From the NCBI GenBank assembly GCA_947259725.1, contig CAMYNM010000005.1:1-64000 (forward strand): DNA of 64,000 nt. Reading direction: 5' to 3'. Under the pieces are notes generated by a model. It made no database searches and had not been told where the DNA came from. It saw only the letters and a list, made by a program, of their open reading frames with translations. Shown here one piece after another: positions 54,001 to 62,198 of this stretch (its first letter is position 1; every line of letters begins with the position of its first letter). The translations under genes were made by a program, and so were the position numbers. The DNA comes from CALZIK01 sp945787635 (GTDB lineage Bacteria; Acidobacteriota; Thermoanaerobaculia; Multivoradales; JAHEKO01).

Positions 54001-54787
54001 CCGCTACCAGGCTCCACCCGGAACCCCGGCTATCCGTACGGAGAAGCTCAATCTCTGGTACGGAACGTTTCAGGCCCTCTTCGACGTCGATCTCGAGATC
54101 AAGCCCGGAATCATCACCTCACTCATCGGGCCGTCGGGATGCGGCAAGTCGACCTTCTTGAGGAGTGTCAACCGGATCATCGAGCGGCTCGGATACGTCC
54201 GGACGACCGGGAAGATAGAAGTCCTGGGTCACGACATCTTCGCGCCCGCCAACGAGCTGGTCCAGGTGCGCAAGGAGGTCGGCATGGTCTTCCAGCGCCC
54301 AAATCCGCTGCCTCTGTCGATTCGCGACAACGTCCTGTTCGGCTACAGGCTGCACGAAGCCGACGCTCGGACGCTTTCGAAGTCCGATCGGGACGAGATC
54401 GTCGAGAAGGCCCTGCGCGAGGTTCTGCTCTGGTCCTCGGTCAAGGATCGGTTGGACGGGCCGGCCACCGGCCTCTCGCTCGAGGAACAGCAGAAGCTCT
54501 GCATCGCTCGGCTCTTGCCGGTCAAGCCCGAGGTGCTCCTGATGGACGAGCCCTGCTCGGCTCTCGACCCGGAAGCGACCGAGGCGGTCGAGGAGCTCCT
54601 CTGGCGCCTCGCCGGCGACTATACGATCCTCATCGTCACCCACAACATGGCCCAGGCCCGCCGCGCCAGCAACGAGTGCATCTTCATGCTCCTCGGCAAG
54701 GTGATCGAGCATGGGCTGACAGAAGAGCTCTTTGTCACTCCCCAGGATCAGCAAACGGCCGACTACATCGAAGGCAAGTACGGGTAA
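53993..54787 (+). CDS. pstB2: Phosphate ABC ATPase PstB2: intact catalytic motifs, lost signature
   Basis: A protein of 264 residues from TTG at 53993 (GAGGG eight bases upstream), overlapping pstB1 by 8 bases. Walker A GPSGCGKST, Q-loop VFQRPNPLPLS, Walker B VLLMDEP, D-loop SALDP and switch VTHNMAQ are canonical PstB. The signature LSGGQQQRL has become LSLEEQQKL: both Gly and the Gln are lost, which should abolish clamping of ATP held by the other subunit. It complements PstB1 exactly. Last gene of the pst operon; followed by two hairpin repeats. Confidence 0.9.
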   Translation: MADRYQAPPGTPAIRTEKLNLWYGTFQALFDVDLEIKPGIITSLIGPSGCGKSTFLRSVNRIIERLGYVRTTGKIEVLGHDIFAPANELVQVRKEVGMVFQRPNPLPLSIRDNVLFGYRLHEADARTLSKSDRDEIVEKALREVLLWSSVKDRLDGPATGLSLEEQQKLCIARLLPVKPEVLLMDEPCSALDPEATEAVEELLWRLAGDYTILIVTHNMAQARRASNECIFMLLGKVIEHGLTEELFVTPQDQQTADYIEGKYG

Positions 54788-54796
54788 GCCCAGGTT

Positions 54797-54862
54797 TGTA
54801 GCGGTCGACGCCCCTGTCGACCGTCCTCCTCCGGTTGTAGCGGTCGACGCCCCTGTCGACCG
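54797..54862. repeat. Two tandem copies of the dispersed hairpin repeat (period 39)
   Basis: TGTAGCGGTCGACGCCCCTG plus TCGACCG at 54797-54823, repeated exactly at 54836-54862. Each copy contains GGTCGAC / GTCGACC arms with a six-base loop. The 12 bases between and after the copies share TCCT and GGT only. They sit between pstB2 and the convergent porin gene, where they could end both transcripts. Confidence 0.8.
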
Positions 54863-54887
54863 TCCTGGGTTCGGTCGAGCCCGCTTT

Positions 54888-56051
54888 CTAGAAGACGAAC
54901 TGAAACTGCACGAATGCCTCGACCTCATCCGCCCCTCGCACGCCGTCGAGGTTCTCGCTCATCCGATAAGTGAACTGAATTTTGGCCTTGTGTTTGTTCA
55001 TGAAGTAGTTGATCCCCACCGAATTGCGGTTCCAGGAGTCAGAGTAGTTGTCCGCATCCAGGCTCTCGGCGCCGAGCACGAGCTCGATCGGGTTGTCGGC
55101 CAGCATGTAGCCCGCTTCGAGCGCGAAGGTGTCGATAGCGGTCGTACCGTTGCGGTACAGGCCGCCGGTGAAACCCCGATCCACGGTGTCGGCGTCAATC
55201 AGGTTGTATTGCCCGTCGATCGAAAAGCCCTTCCCGCGATAGCCGGCTGAAATCTCGTAACCCTTGGCGCTGTCGACGTCCGCCTTCGATGAGGAGGTCG
55301 AAGCGCCACCCGAGGTATAGGTGTTGTTGTCATCGTCGTTGGCCCAGTCAAAGGCGGCCAGACTGACGCTGAACTTGCCCTCCTCGCTGTGAAAGTCGCC
55401 TTGATCGAGCTTCATCTCACCCCGAGGATTGATGTCTACCCGAGCCGCGATGACGGTGCCGTCGTTGAAGTCGGAGTCGCGGTTGGCTGGGGAATCGAAA
55501 TCGAGCTTCTTGGCATCCGGATCAACCGACTCGCTTCCGATATTGACCTTCCAGCCGATCTTCTTGGTTTCGTTCATCCCGTCCAGACGGATGCCGAGCT
55601 GACGATCGGGCGCGCCGTAGTTGTGATCCCCAACGAAGCTGCGCTCGATCATCTGCTGGCGCTTGGACGAAGTCAGGAACTCGCGCGAGAAGACCGTCTT
55701 GGTATTGCCGATGTATAGCGTACGGTTCTTCCAACCCTTATACGCCATATAGACGTCTTTGACGGCGACCTCGTTGTCGCCGCTCGACTTCCCCAGGTCA
55801 AACTGGAACTTCCCGACCCAGTCTTTGGTGACGCTACCCGAGATGTAGGGCCTCAGACGGCGAAAAAACCAGTCGTCCGTCGCCACGCCCCCATCGGGAT
55901 CCGATCTCATGTACTGGAGCTGCAGGCGCGCCCCGATCTCGACGAACTTGTCGCCGTCCTCGAAGACCTTGATCCCCGCGGAAACCGGAGAAGCGAGGAC
56001 CCCGCCTAGCGCCAGCGCGGCAACCGCGCCCGTGAAACAGCCTTTAAGCAT
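54888..56051 (-). CDS. OprP/OprO-like phosphate porin
   Basis: A protein of 387 residues from ATG at 56051 (GGGAGG nine bases upstream; a TTG at 56057 fits less well). Signal peptide ending ASPVSAG. The mature protein is a beta-barrel with alternating polar and hydrophobic residues (FVEIGARLQLQYMRSD, YISGSVTKDWVGKFQFDLG, KGYEISAGYRGKGFSIDGQYN), ending in Phe (FVQFQFVF) as outer-membrane barrels do. N-terminal pattern and the phosphate context (own Pho box, next to pst and phoRB) match phosphate-selective porins. Its transcription faces the pst operon. Confidence 0.88.
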   Translation of the reverse strand: MLKGCFTGAVAALALGGVLASPVSAGIKVFEDGDKFVEIGARLQLQYMRSDPDGGVATDDWFFRRLRPYISGSVTKDWVGKFQFDLGKSSGDNEVAVKDVYMAYKGWKNRTLYIGNTKTVFSREFLTSSKRQQMIERSFVGDHNYGAPDRQLGIRLDGMNETKKIGWKVNIGSESVDPDAKKLDFDSPANRDSDFNDGTVIAARVDINPRGEMKLDQGDFHSEEGKFSVSLAAFDWANDDDNNTYTSGGASTSSSKADVDSAKGYEISAGYRGKGFSIDGQYNLIDADTVDRGFTGGLYRNGTTAIDTFALEAGYMLADNPIELVLGAESLDADNYSDSWNRNSVGINYFMNKHKAKIQFTYRMSENLDGVRGADEVEAFVQFQFVF

Positions 56052-56155
56052 GTGCAACGGCCTCCCTGTGATTCGTTGTTTGAATGATCAGGCCTAGGAT
56101 GCGGCCCGGTCATTCGTAACCTAGAGGGGTGGCCGTTCAATCGAGCGACGCCGAT

Positions 56156-56173
56156 GTGACAGGCGGGTGACAG
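56156..56173 (-). promoter_or_regulatory. Pho box upstream of the porin gene
   Basis: On the minus strand CTGTCACCCGCCTGTCAC (56173 to 56156) is a perfect 7-4-7 PhoB direct repeat. It is 104 bases upstream of the porin ATG and within the gap between the porin and the phoR stop (56186). No strong -10 follows, but TCGATT about ten bases downstream is possible. Confidence 0.85.
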
Positions 56174-56185
56174 GTGCTCTGGAGC

Positions 56186-57457
56186 TCAGTCCACCGGCAA
56201 CAGAACGCGAAACAGCGAGCCACGGCCGAGCTCGCTGTCGACTTCCACCGTCCCACCGTGAAGATGCGCTGCATGCTTGACGATCGCGAGGCCGAGGCCG
56301 GTCCCTCCCTCCTGCCGGGAGCGCCCCTTATCGACTCGATAGAAGCGCTCGAACAGGCGCTCGACCGAGCCCTCCGGGATCCCGATACCGGTGTCCTCGA
56401 CTTCGAGCACGACACGGCGCCCCGACTCGAAGAGACGCACCTGGATCTTGCCGCCCTCCCGGTTGTACTTGACCGCGTTATCGAGGAGATTGACGCACAT
56501 GCGCTCGAGCGCCGTGGCATCGCCTTCGATCCTGGGAATCGGCTGGGCAGTGACCGCGAGATCCAGCTTCTTGCCGGAAACCCCCTCGTTCACCACCTCG
56601 ATCGCCTCTTGCAGAATCCTGCCCAGGTCGATGGGAGCCTGACGCCGTTCGTCGGCCGCATGCTCCAGCCTGGACAGCGTCAGAAGATCGGAGAGCAGAG
56701 CCTCGAGCCTTCGACACTGCTTGAGAATGCGATCGAGATACTCCTTGGACGCCTCCGGATCCTCGACCAGGCCGTCCGCCAGCGTCTCCGCGAATCCCCG
56801 GATCGCCGACAGCGGCGTCTTGAGCTCATGGGAGACATTGGCGACGAAATCTCGCCGGATCTCGGTGAGTCGCAAGACCGCGGTCACGTCTTGCGCGACC
56901 ACCACCGCGCCCTCTCCGTCGCTCAAGGAGGCACTGGTCAGAATCAGGGTGCTCCGAGCGCCGGACGGGGAGTCCGACAGCTCGAGCTCGATCTGCTGCG
57001 ACTCTCCGCTCGCGAGCGTCTTGCCGAGCATCTGGTCGAGAGCCGTTTGACGGCTCATCTCGAGCACCGAGGCGCCTTCGACATCGCCGGTGAGACCGAA
57101 CAGCAGGCGCCACTGCGGATTGGCGAACGAAACCCGACCCTCGGCATCGGTCACTAGAACCCCTTCGGACATGCCGCCCATGACCGCCATCAGCTGCTCC
57201 GTCTCCGCCTCCGCCGCAGCCACCTTCGCAGCCGCACGCTGAGTGATCTCTCGCTCGATGGCCTGTTGCCGAGCGGCGGCCGACCGGACGACGAGCCATG
57301 CCGCGCCTGCCGAGAGCGCGACCGCCGCCAGCGTCGCGGCCGCGAGAGTCCCGGCCAGGGATCCGGCCGGCCGAGCCGGCGTGAGCAACCACAAGAGAAC
57401 GAGGCTCGCGAGCACCGCCGCCAAGATCATCAGAAACGTCCGGCTCGCGAAGCTCAA
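56186..57457 (-). CDS. phoR: Phosphate-regulon sensor kinase PhoR
   Basis: A protein of 423 residues. Two N-terminal membrane helices with almost no periplasmic loop (about 7-25 and 38-58), a charged coiled segment, a PAS domain (MSEGVLVTDAEGRVSFANPQW), then the kinase core: H-box FVANVSHELKTPLS (His 210), N-box NLLDNAVKYN, G1 DTGIGIP, G2 GGTGLGLAIV. The short periplasmic part is typical of PhoR, which reads phosphate status through PstSCAB and PhoU, both encoded next door. Located 7 bases after phoB on the same strand. Confidence 0.92.
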   Translation of the reverse strand: MSFASRTFLMILAAVLASLVLLWLLTPARPAGSLAGTLAAATLAAVALSAGAAWLVVRSAAARQQAIEREITQRAAAKVAAAEAETEQLMAVMGGMSEGVLVTDAEGRVSFANPQWRLLFGLTGDVEGASVLEMSRQTALDQMLGKTLASGESQQIELELSDSPSGARSTLILTSASLSDGEGAVVVAQDVTAVLRLTEIRRDFVANVSHELKTPLSAIRGFAETLADGLVEDPEASKEYLDRILKQCRRLEALLSDLLTLSRLEHAADERRQAPIDLGRILQEAIEVVNEGVSGKKLDLAVTAQPIPRIEGDATALERMCVNLLDNAVKYNREGGKIQVRLFESGRRVVLEVEDTGIGIPEGSVERLFERFYRVDKGRSRQEGGTGLGLAIVKHAAHLHGGTVEVDSELGRGSLFRVLLPVD

Positions 57458-57464
57458 CGTTGGC

Positions 57465-58148
57465 TCAGGCCTTCAAGCGGTAGCCGAGGCCGATCACGGT
57501 TTCGATGCGAGACGCCTCCCTGCCCAGCTTCTTGCGCAGACGGCGGACGTGGGTGTCGACTGTCCGGCTGTCGACGTTCTCGGCGTACTTCCAGACGTCT
57601 GAGAGGAGCTGTTCTCGAGTCTGCACTCGACCGGCCCTCTCCATCAGCACGGTCATCAGCCGAAACTCGGTGGCCGTGACCGTGACTTCCTCTCCTCCGA
57701 CGAACAGCCGATGAGCGGGGCGGTCGAGCTTGAGCTCGCCGACTCTCACCACGCTGGCCGTTTCCGCCGTGCCCTCTCCGCGACGCAGCACCGCCTTCAC
57801 CCGCAGCACGACCTCTCGCGGGCTGAAGGGCTTTGCCAGATAGTCGTCGGCCCCGAGTTCCAGGCCGACGATGCGGTCGATCTCCTCGTTTCGGGCGGTC
57901 AGCATGATCAGAGGCATCCGCGCGGTTTCCGGCTCGCGCTTCAAGATCCGCGTGATCTCCAGCCCATCGACGCCCGGAAGCATGAGGTCAAGTAGCAGCA
58001 GGTCCGGCGGATCGCCGCGCACCGCATCCAAGGCGTCGTCCCCTCGCGTGAAGGACTCGACAGCATAGCCCTCGCGCTCCAGGTTGAATCGCAGAATCTC
58101 CAGGATGTCGGGCTCGTCCTCGACGACCACGATTCGCTGGCTCGACAC
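57465..58148 (-). CDS. phoB: Phosphate-regulon response regulator PhoB
   Basis: A protein of 227 residues from GTG at 58148 (protein SSQRIVVVEDEPDILEIL). OmpR-class: receiver with Asp 54 (LLLLDLMLPGVDG), the KPF switch lysine in DDYLAKPFS, and a winged-helix C-terminal domain (TATEFRLMTVLMERAGRVQTRE...SRTVDTHVRRLRKKLG...VIGLGYRLKA). It should bind the CTGTCAC direct repeats found before pstS and before the porin. It follows the FadL-like gene by 37 bases, with a hairpin between. Confidence 0.93.
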   Translation of the reverse strand: MSSQRIVVVEDEPDILEILRFNLEREGYAVESFTRGDDALDAVRGDPPDLLLLDLMLPGVDGLEITRILKREPETARMPLIMLTARNEEIDRIVGLELGADDYLAKPFSPREVVLRVKAVLRRGEGTAETASVVRVGELKLDRPAHRLFVGGEEVTVTATEFRLMTVLMERAGRVQTREQLLSDVWKYAENVDSRTVDTHVRRLRKKLGREASRIETVIGLGYRLKA

Positions 58149-58177
58149 GCGGTCAGCTTAGCAGGGCGCAAACGCCG

Positions 58178-58198
58178 CTACGGTCTCACAGACCGTAG
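58178..58198 (-). terminator. Perfect 9-bp hairpin at the end of the FadL-like gene
   Basis: CTACGGTCT (58178-58186) and AGACCGTAG (58190-58198) form a 9-bp stem with a CAC loop that includes the gene's stop codon. On the minus strand only a short TTT follows, so termination may be weak and phoB could still be read through. Confidence 0.45.
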
Positions 58199-59505
58199 AT
58201 CGTCGACAGTGAGACGGTGTCCACGAGGTCGGACACTTCCACTCCGATGTCGAGCTGAAAGCGCCGGAAGACGAACCCCACACCCACGGTCCAATGCATC
58301 TCGTCATCGCCGCGCCGGAACAGGGCTCGATCCAAAACCGGCTCGTCGGCCTCCAGACGGATTCGATGATCGGGATCCAGCCAGACTCCACCACGGAGCG
58401 CGATCACGGGTTGGCGCGCGAGGAACACGAACTCGGCTCCGACGTGCAGCTCATCCGCGTCATCAATCACGGTTTCGTTGTCGAAGGTGACGCTCTCCAG
58501 AATCCTCGAGTATTCGACCCGGTCCCACTCGAAGCTCAGCGTCAGCCGGTCGCCGGACGCCCGATAGGCGACGCCCAGGCCATATGTGTCCGGGAAGGAC
58601 AGGGGTGAGGTCAGTCGGCCGAGTGTCGTACCCACGGGCAAGATCGAGTCGGCTTGGCCCGACTGAATCTCGATCCTGAGGTCGTCCGCCTCCGGACCCT
58701 CTCGATAGGCCCCACCCAGCCGCCAGTGCGGGGTCGGACTCCAGAGGAAACCCGCCGTCAGTCCCCAGTCGGTGTCGTCCAGGTCGAAGAACAGGTTTTC
58801 GAAATTGCGCTCCGGCAGATAGGAGTTCCTCTCAAAGAACCTGTCGAGGGAGTCGAAGGAAAAGCGTTCTTCGGTTCCAGTGAGCCCGACATCGAAGTAG
58901 ACCAGGCCGACGCCGACACTCAAGGTGTCGGTCGCCCGCCAGGCCCCGGTCAGGCCGTAACCGACTATGTCGTACTCGGTCGCGATCCGGCGATCGAACT
59001 CCCGCCGGAAGCCGCTGTCGGGCGGGAACGGAATCGCGAAGAGACCCTGGGTCTCGCCCACGAACTCGAAGCTCGAGAGCACGTGCCTATAAAAAGCGAA
59101 GGTCCACCGGTTTCTCGGATAGACGAAGGAAAGAAACGAGAGTCCGGCCACGTCCCGTTCGGATCGTCCGAAACGCAGCCCGGCGGTCTGGTCGAGCCCC
59201 CAGCCGGAGGGCTCGCCATCCAGCCGACCGCCAACAGTGAAAGGCGTCGAGTAGCTCCAGGTCCGCCCCTCCAGCGAAATCTCGGGTTCGATGATCTGCA
59301 CCAGACCTGCGGGATTGGCGAACGCCGCGGTTGCATCGTCGGCGAGAGCCACGAAGGCACCGCCGAAGCCCATGCTGCGAGCTCCGGGGTTGGAGAAGCT
59401 GAACTGAAAGGTGTTGAAGCCGGCCTGCGCCTGCACCGCGACCGGCACGACAAGAAGACCGAAGCAAAGCAGTGCCGGCGCACGCAGGCGCACCCTGTGT
59501 GCCAT
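58186..59505 (-). CDS. FadL/OmpP1-family outer-membrane barrel, first paralogue
   Basis: A protein of 439 residues from ATG at 59505. Signal peptide ending VAVQAQA, then the family N-terminus FSNPGARSMGFGGAFVALAD and DDATAAFANPAGL, with the conserved NPAG. Barrel strands follow, ending STIYGL. FadL-type proteins carry long-chain fatty acids or other hydrophobic compounds through the outer membrane. Divergent from the lipoprotein gene; a clear paralogue lies at 60464-61801. Confidence 0.88.
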   Translation of the reverse strand: MAHRVRLRAPALLCFGLLVVPVAVQAQAGFNTFQFSFSNPGARSMGFGGAFVALADDATAAFANPAGLVQIIEPEISLEGRTWSYSTPFTVGGRLDGEPSGWGLDQTAGLRFGRSERDVAGLSFLSFVYPRNRWTFAFYRHVLSSFEFVGETQGLFAIPFPPDSGFRREFDRRIATEYDIVGYGLTGAWRATDTLSVGVGLVYFDVGLTGTEERFSFDSLDRFFERNSYLPERNFENLFFDLDDTDWGLTAGFLWSPTPHWRLGGAYREGPEADDLRIEIQSGQADSILPVGTTLGRLTSPLSFPDTYGLGVAYRASGDRLTLSFEWDRVEYSRILESVTFDNETVIDDADELHVGAEFVFLARQPVIALRGGVWLDPDHRIRLEADEPVLDRALFRRGDDEMHWTVGVGFVFRRFQLDIGVEVSDLVDTVSLSTIYGL

Positions 59506-59664
59506 GGGCCCATTGGTACGCGGCCGGCGTTGCAGCGCAACCACTGCCTGGGTAGGCGTCTCGCGCCGTCCCAGGGGGTGGGCAAATAAGACTGCGGTAA
59601 TTGACTCGCAATGTCGCGTTACAAGGTGAAGCGGGCCCTCTTGACTCCCGCAAAGGAGGACGCC

Positions 59665-60348
59665 ATGAAAACCCAGCGACTGCTCATCCTGACGGTGATT
59701 CTCTCCGCCTGCACCGCGGTCCACTACGAGTCACCCCGACTGGCCGAACGTGAGGCGGCGCGTGAAACGATCGCCGTGCTGCCGTTCGAGATGATCTTCA
59801 CCGGCAACCTTCCCGCCGACGTCGGCCCGCGCCAGATCCTGGCCATCGAAGAAGCCGAGAGCCTAGCGTTTCAGCACGCCTTCTACAACCGGCTCCTGGA
59901 TCGCTCGAGCGCCACTCGCAAGCAACCGATCCTGGTGCGCATCCAGCCGGTCCAGACCACCAATCGCATCCTCAGCGAGAATCAGATCGGAGTGCGCGAG
60001 AGTTGGACGTTGCCGCCCGATGAGCTGGCCGAGACTCTCGGAGTGGACGCGGTGATCCGGACCCGGGTGGTCAAGGAGCGTTATCTGTCCGATCTCGCTT
60101 CGTACGGCACCGAGGTCGGCCTCGAGGTCATGCATCGAGCGACCGAAGGCAAGACCGACTGGCTCATTCCTCCGGGGCTGACCCGCACCCACGACATCCA
60201 TGTCGACAGCGAGCTGGTTGGCTGTCCCGAGGGCGACATGCTCTGGAAGGTCGAGGTGCACCGAGCGACCGACTGGCGCCGTCCGGCCAACGACGTCATC
60301 GTCGGCCTCACCAAGAAGCTGTCCAAGAAGTTCCCCTATCGCGGATGA
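59665..60348 (+). CDS. Lipoprotein, GNA1162/DUF799-like
   Basis: A protein of 227 residues from ATG at 59665 (AAAGGAGG five bases upstream). Lipobox VILSAC gives a lipoprotein. TIAVLPFEMIFTGNLPADVG and the segment DAVIRTRVVKERYLSDLASYG resemble the GNA1162-like / DUF799 type of lipoproteins, often near outer-membrane assembly or export genes. First gene of a plus-strand set with two FadL-type barrels and the TPR/ATPase protein. Gap to the next gene 115 bases. Family call is tentative. Confidence 0.65.
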   Translation: MKTQRLLILTVILSACTAVHYESPRLAEREAARETIAVLPFEMIFTGNLPADVGPRQILAIEEAESLAFQHAFYNRLLDRSSATRKQPILVRIQPVQTTNRILSENQIGVRESWTLPPDELAETLGVDAVIRTRVVKERYLSDLASYGTEVGLEVMHRATEGKTDWLIPPGLTRTHDIHVDSELVGCPEGDMLWKVEVHRATDWRRPANDVIVGLTKKLSKKFPYRG

Positions 60349-60463
60349 GCCAAACGGGTTGGAACACTCGACGAATCGCTCCGGCCACCCGGCCGGGGTG
60401 GGCTTGTCCCCGTCTCTGAGGGTATTGAGGATGCGCCCGGCGCCTGCCAGGGTCGATTCAGCC

Positions 60464-61801
60464 ATGACTCCTCGGGCTCGCAAAGTGCGCGCCACGTTGG
60501 TGGTGTGTCTGATGTGCGTGATCGGATCGCCCGAAGTGAGCGCGCAAGCCATCACGAGTCTGGAGTTCAGCTTCTCGAACCCCGGCGCAAGGAGCCTCGG
60601 CTTCGGCGGAGCCTTCGTGGCCCTGGCCGACGACGCCACCGCCGCCTTTGCCAATCCGGCCGGACTCATCCAGATCGCCGAGCCCGAGGTCTCCGTCGAA
60701 GGACGATCCTGGCGCTACTCGACGCCCTACACGAGCGGCGGCCGAGCCTCCGGAGAGCCCACCGGTCGGGGCATCGACACCGTCGCAGTGCCCCAGCGAT
60801 CGGTATCCGCAGCGGACCTTACCGGGCTCTCCTACGTTTCCCTCGTCTACCCTCGCAAGCGTTGGGCGTTGGCGTTCTTCCGGCATCAGCTGGCGAACTT
60901 CGAGTTCGGTCTCGAGACGCAGGGGCTGTTCGGCACGCTGCCCGGAATCCCCGGTGACTTGCGGTCCCAGATCCAAACGAGCCGAATCGACCTCGAGATT
61001 CTCACCCGGGGGCTGGCACTTGGGTTCCGCGCCGGTGACCGGCTGAGCTTCGGTCTCGGCCTGTCCCATCTGGATCCCAGCATCCTCCTCCTCGGCTGGG
61101 ACTATCTCCCGGACGAGGACACGGCCGAGAGCGGCTTCGCGGCGGCGTCTTTCTTGCCCGAACGCTTGCAGCAGGTTGTTTCGCTGGAGGCAGACAGGCC
61201 CGAGTGGAGCCTTACCGCCGGGTTCTTGTGGCGGATGGCGGAGAAATGGAACCTGGGCGGGCTGTACCGGCAGGGCGCCGATCTCAACTACCAGCTGGGC
61301 CTCGAGGCCGGCCCGGCAAACACCGATTTTCCGGCCGGCGTCCGGTTTGTCGACGGCTTCGAAGTGACCTACTCGTTTCCCGAAGTTTACGCTCTGGGAA
61401 CAGCCTACCGGTCCCGCGACGGCCGCTGGACCGGAGCGCTCGAGTGGAGGCGGATCGAGTACTCCGCCTTCCTCGAGAGCCTTCTTCCCCAGCAGCGCGA
61501 CGAAGGGGACGTCCTAGACGATGCGGACGAGCTCCATCTCGGCGGCGAGTACGCCTTCTTCGCCGGCACCTCGCTGCTCGCCGTTCGCCTGGGCATCTGG
61601 CACGACCCGGACCACCAGATCCGTAGCGAGGCGAACCCAGTGGAGGAATCTTTTCTTGCAGCGATCCTGCCCGCGGGCGAAGACGAGCTGCATTTCACCG
61701 GCGGGTTCGGCATCGCCTTCGAGCGCCTCCAGATCGATCTGGGTTTCGATCTCTCAGAGCGCATCGACACGGCGTCGCTCTCGGCCATCTACAGTTTTTG
61801 A
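60464..61801 (+). CDS. FadL/OmpP1-family outer-membrane barrel, second paralogue
   Basis: A protein of 445 residues from ATG at 60464 (signal peptide ending PEVSAQA); an ATG at 60431 with GAGGG upstream would add 11 residues. The family N-terminus FSNPGARSLGFGGAFVALAD and DDATAAFANPAGL is near identical to that of the gene at 58186-59505, and the C-terminus ends SAIYSF with aromatic terminal residue. It differs from the first paralogue in the middle strands. It is followed 13 bases later by a miniature copy of its own C-terminus. Confidence 0.88.
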   Translation: MTPRARKVRATLVVCLMCVIGSPEVSAQAITSLEFSFSNPGARSLGFGGAFVALADDATAAFANPAGLIQIAEPEVSVEGRSWRYSTPYTSGGRASGEPTGRGIDTVAVPQRSVSAADLTGLSYVSLVYPRKRWALAFFRHQLANFEFGLETQGLFGTLPGIPGDLRSQIQTSRIDLEILTRGLALGFRAGDRLSFGLGLSHLDPSILLLGWDYLPDEDTAESGFAAASFLPERLQQVVSLEADRPEWSLTAGFLWRMAEKWNLGGLYRQGADLNYQLGLEAGPANTDFPAGVRFVDGFEVTYSFPEVYALGTAYRSRDGRWTGALEWRRIEYSAFLESLLPQQRDEGDVLDDADELHLGGEYAFFAGTSLLAVRLGIWHDPDHQIRSEANPVEESFLAAILPAGEDELHFTGGFGIAFERLQIDLGFDLSERIDTASLSAIYSF

Positions 61802-61814
61802 GGTCAGGGCTTCG

Positions 61815-62198
61815 ATGTCATTCACCACGGCACCTCGGCCCCACGCTCACTTCTTCACCCTGGCGATTACACTCACCGCTCTTGCGCCGGCGATTCTTGA
61901 AGCCCAGGTCTTGACCACGGTCGACGACACGAACGAGATTCATCTCGGCGCCGAATACGCCTTCTTCGCCGGCTCCGCGGTCGTGGCCGCCCGTCTAGGA
62001 GCCTGGCTCGATCCCGATCACTCAGCGCAACAGTCAGACCCCGGACCGTTCGCTCAAGCGGAAGCCGTTCCGGGTGCGAACGAAATACATCTGGCCGCCG
62101 GTCTCGGCATAGCCCTCGACAGGCTCCAGATCGATCTCGGCGTGGACCTCTCGGAGCGCAGGGACACGGCTTCTCTCTCGGCGATCTACAGCTTCTGA
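61815..62198 (+). CDS. Miniature FadL paralogue: signal peptide joined to the last barrel strands
   Basis: A protein of 127 residues. Signal peptide (FTLAITLTALAPAILEAQ), then directly DDTNEIHLGAEYAFFAGSAV, which matches DDADELHLGGEYAFFAG near residue 350 of the preceding barrel, and the same ending DTASLSAIYSF. About 300 residues in between are absent, yet the frame is intact and the signal peptide is different. It keeps only about four strands, too few for a monomeric barrel. It could be a partial duplication remnant or a small outer-membrane subunit. Next gene's ATG overlaps its stop (TGATG). Confidence 0.7.
   Translation: MSFTTAPRPHAHFFTLAITLTALAPAILEAQVLTTVDDTNEIHLGAEYAFFAGSAVVAARLGAWLDPDHSAQQSDPGPFAQAEAVPGANEIHLAAGLGIALDRLQIDLGVDLSERRDTASLSAIYSF

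Noticed and set aside
59611..59664. Earlier start for the lipoprotein at 59611
   Set aside because: The ATG at 59665 has a strong AAAGGAGG and begins a clean lipoprotein signal; the extension would place 18 basic residues before it.
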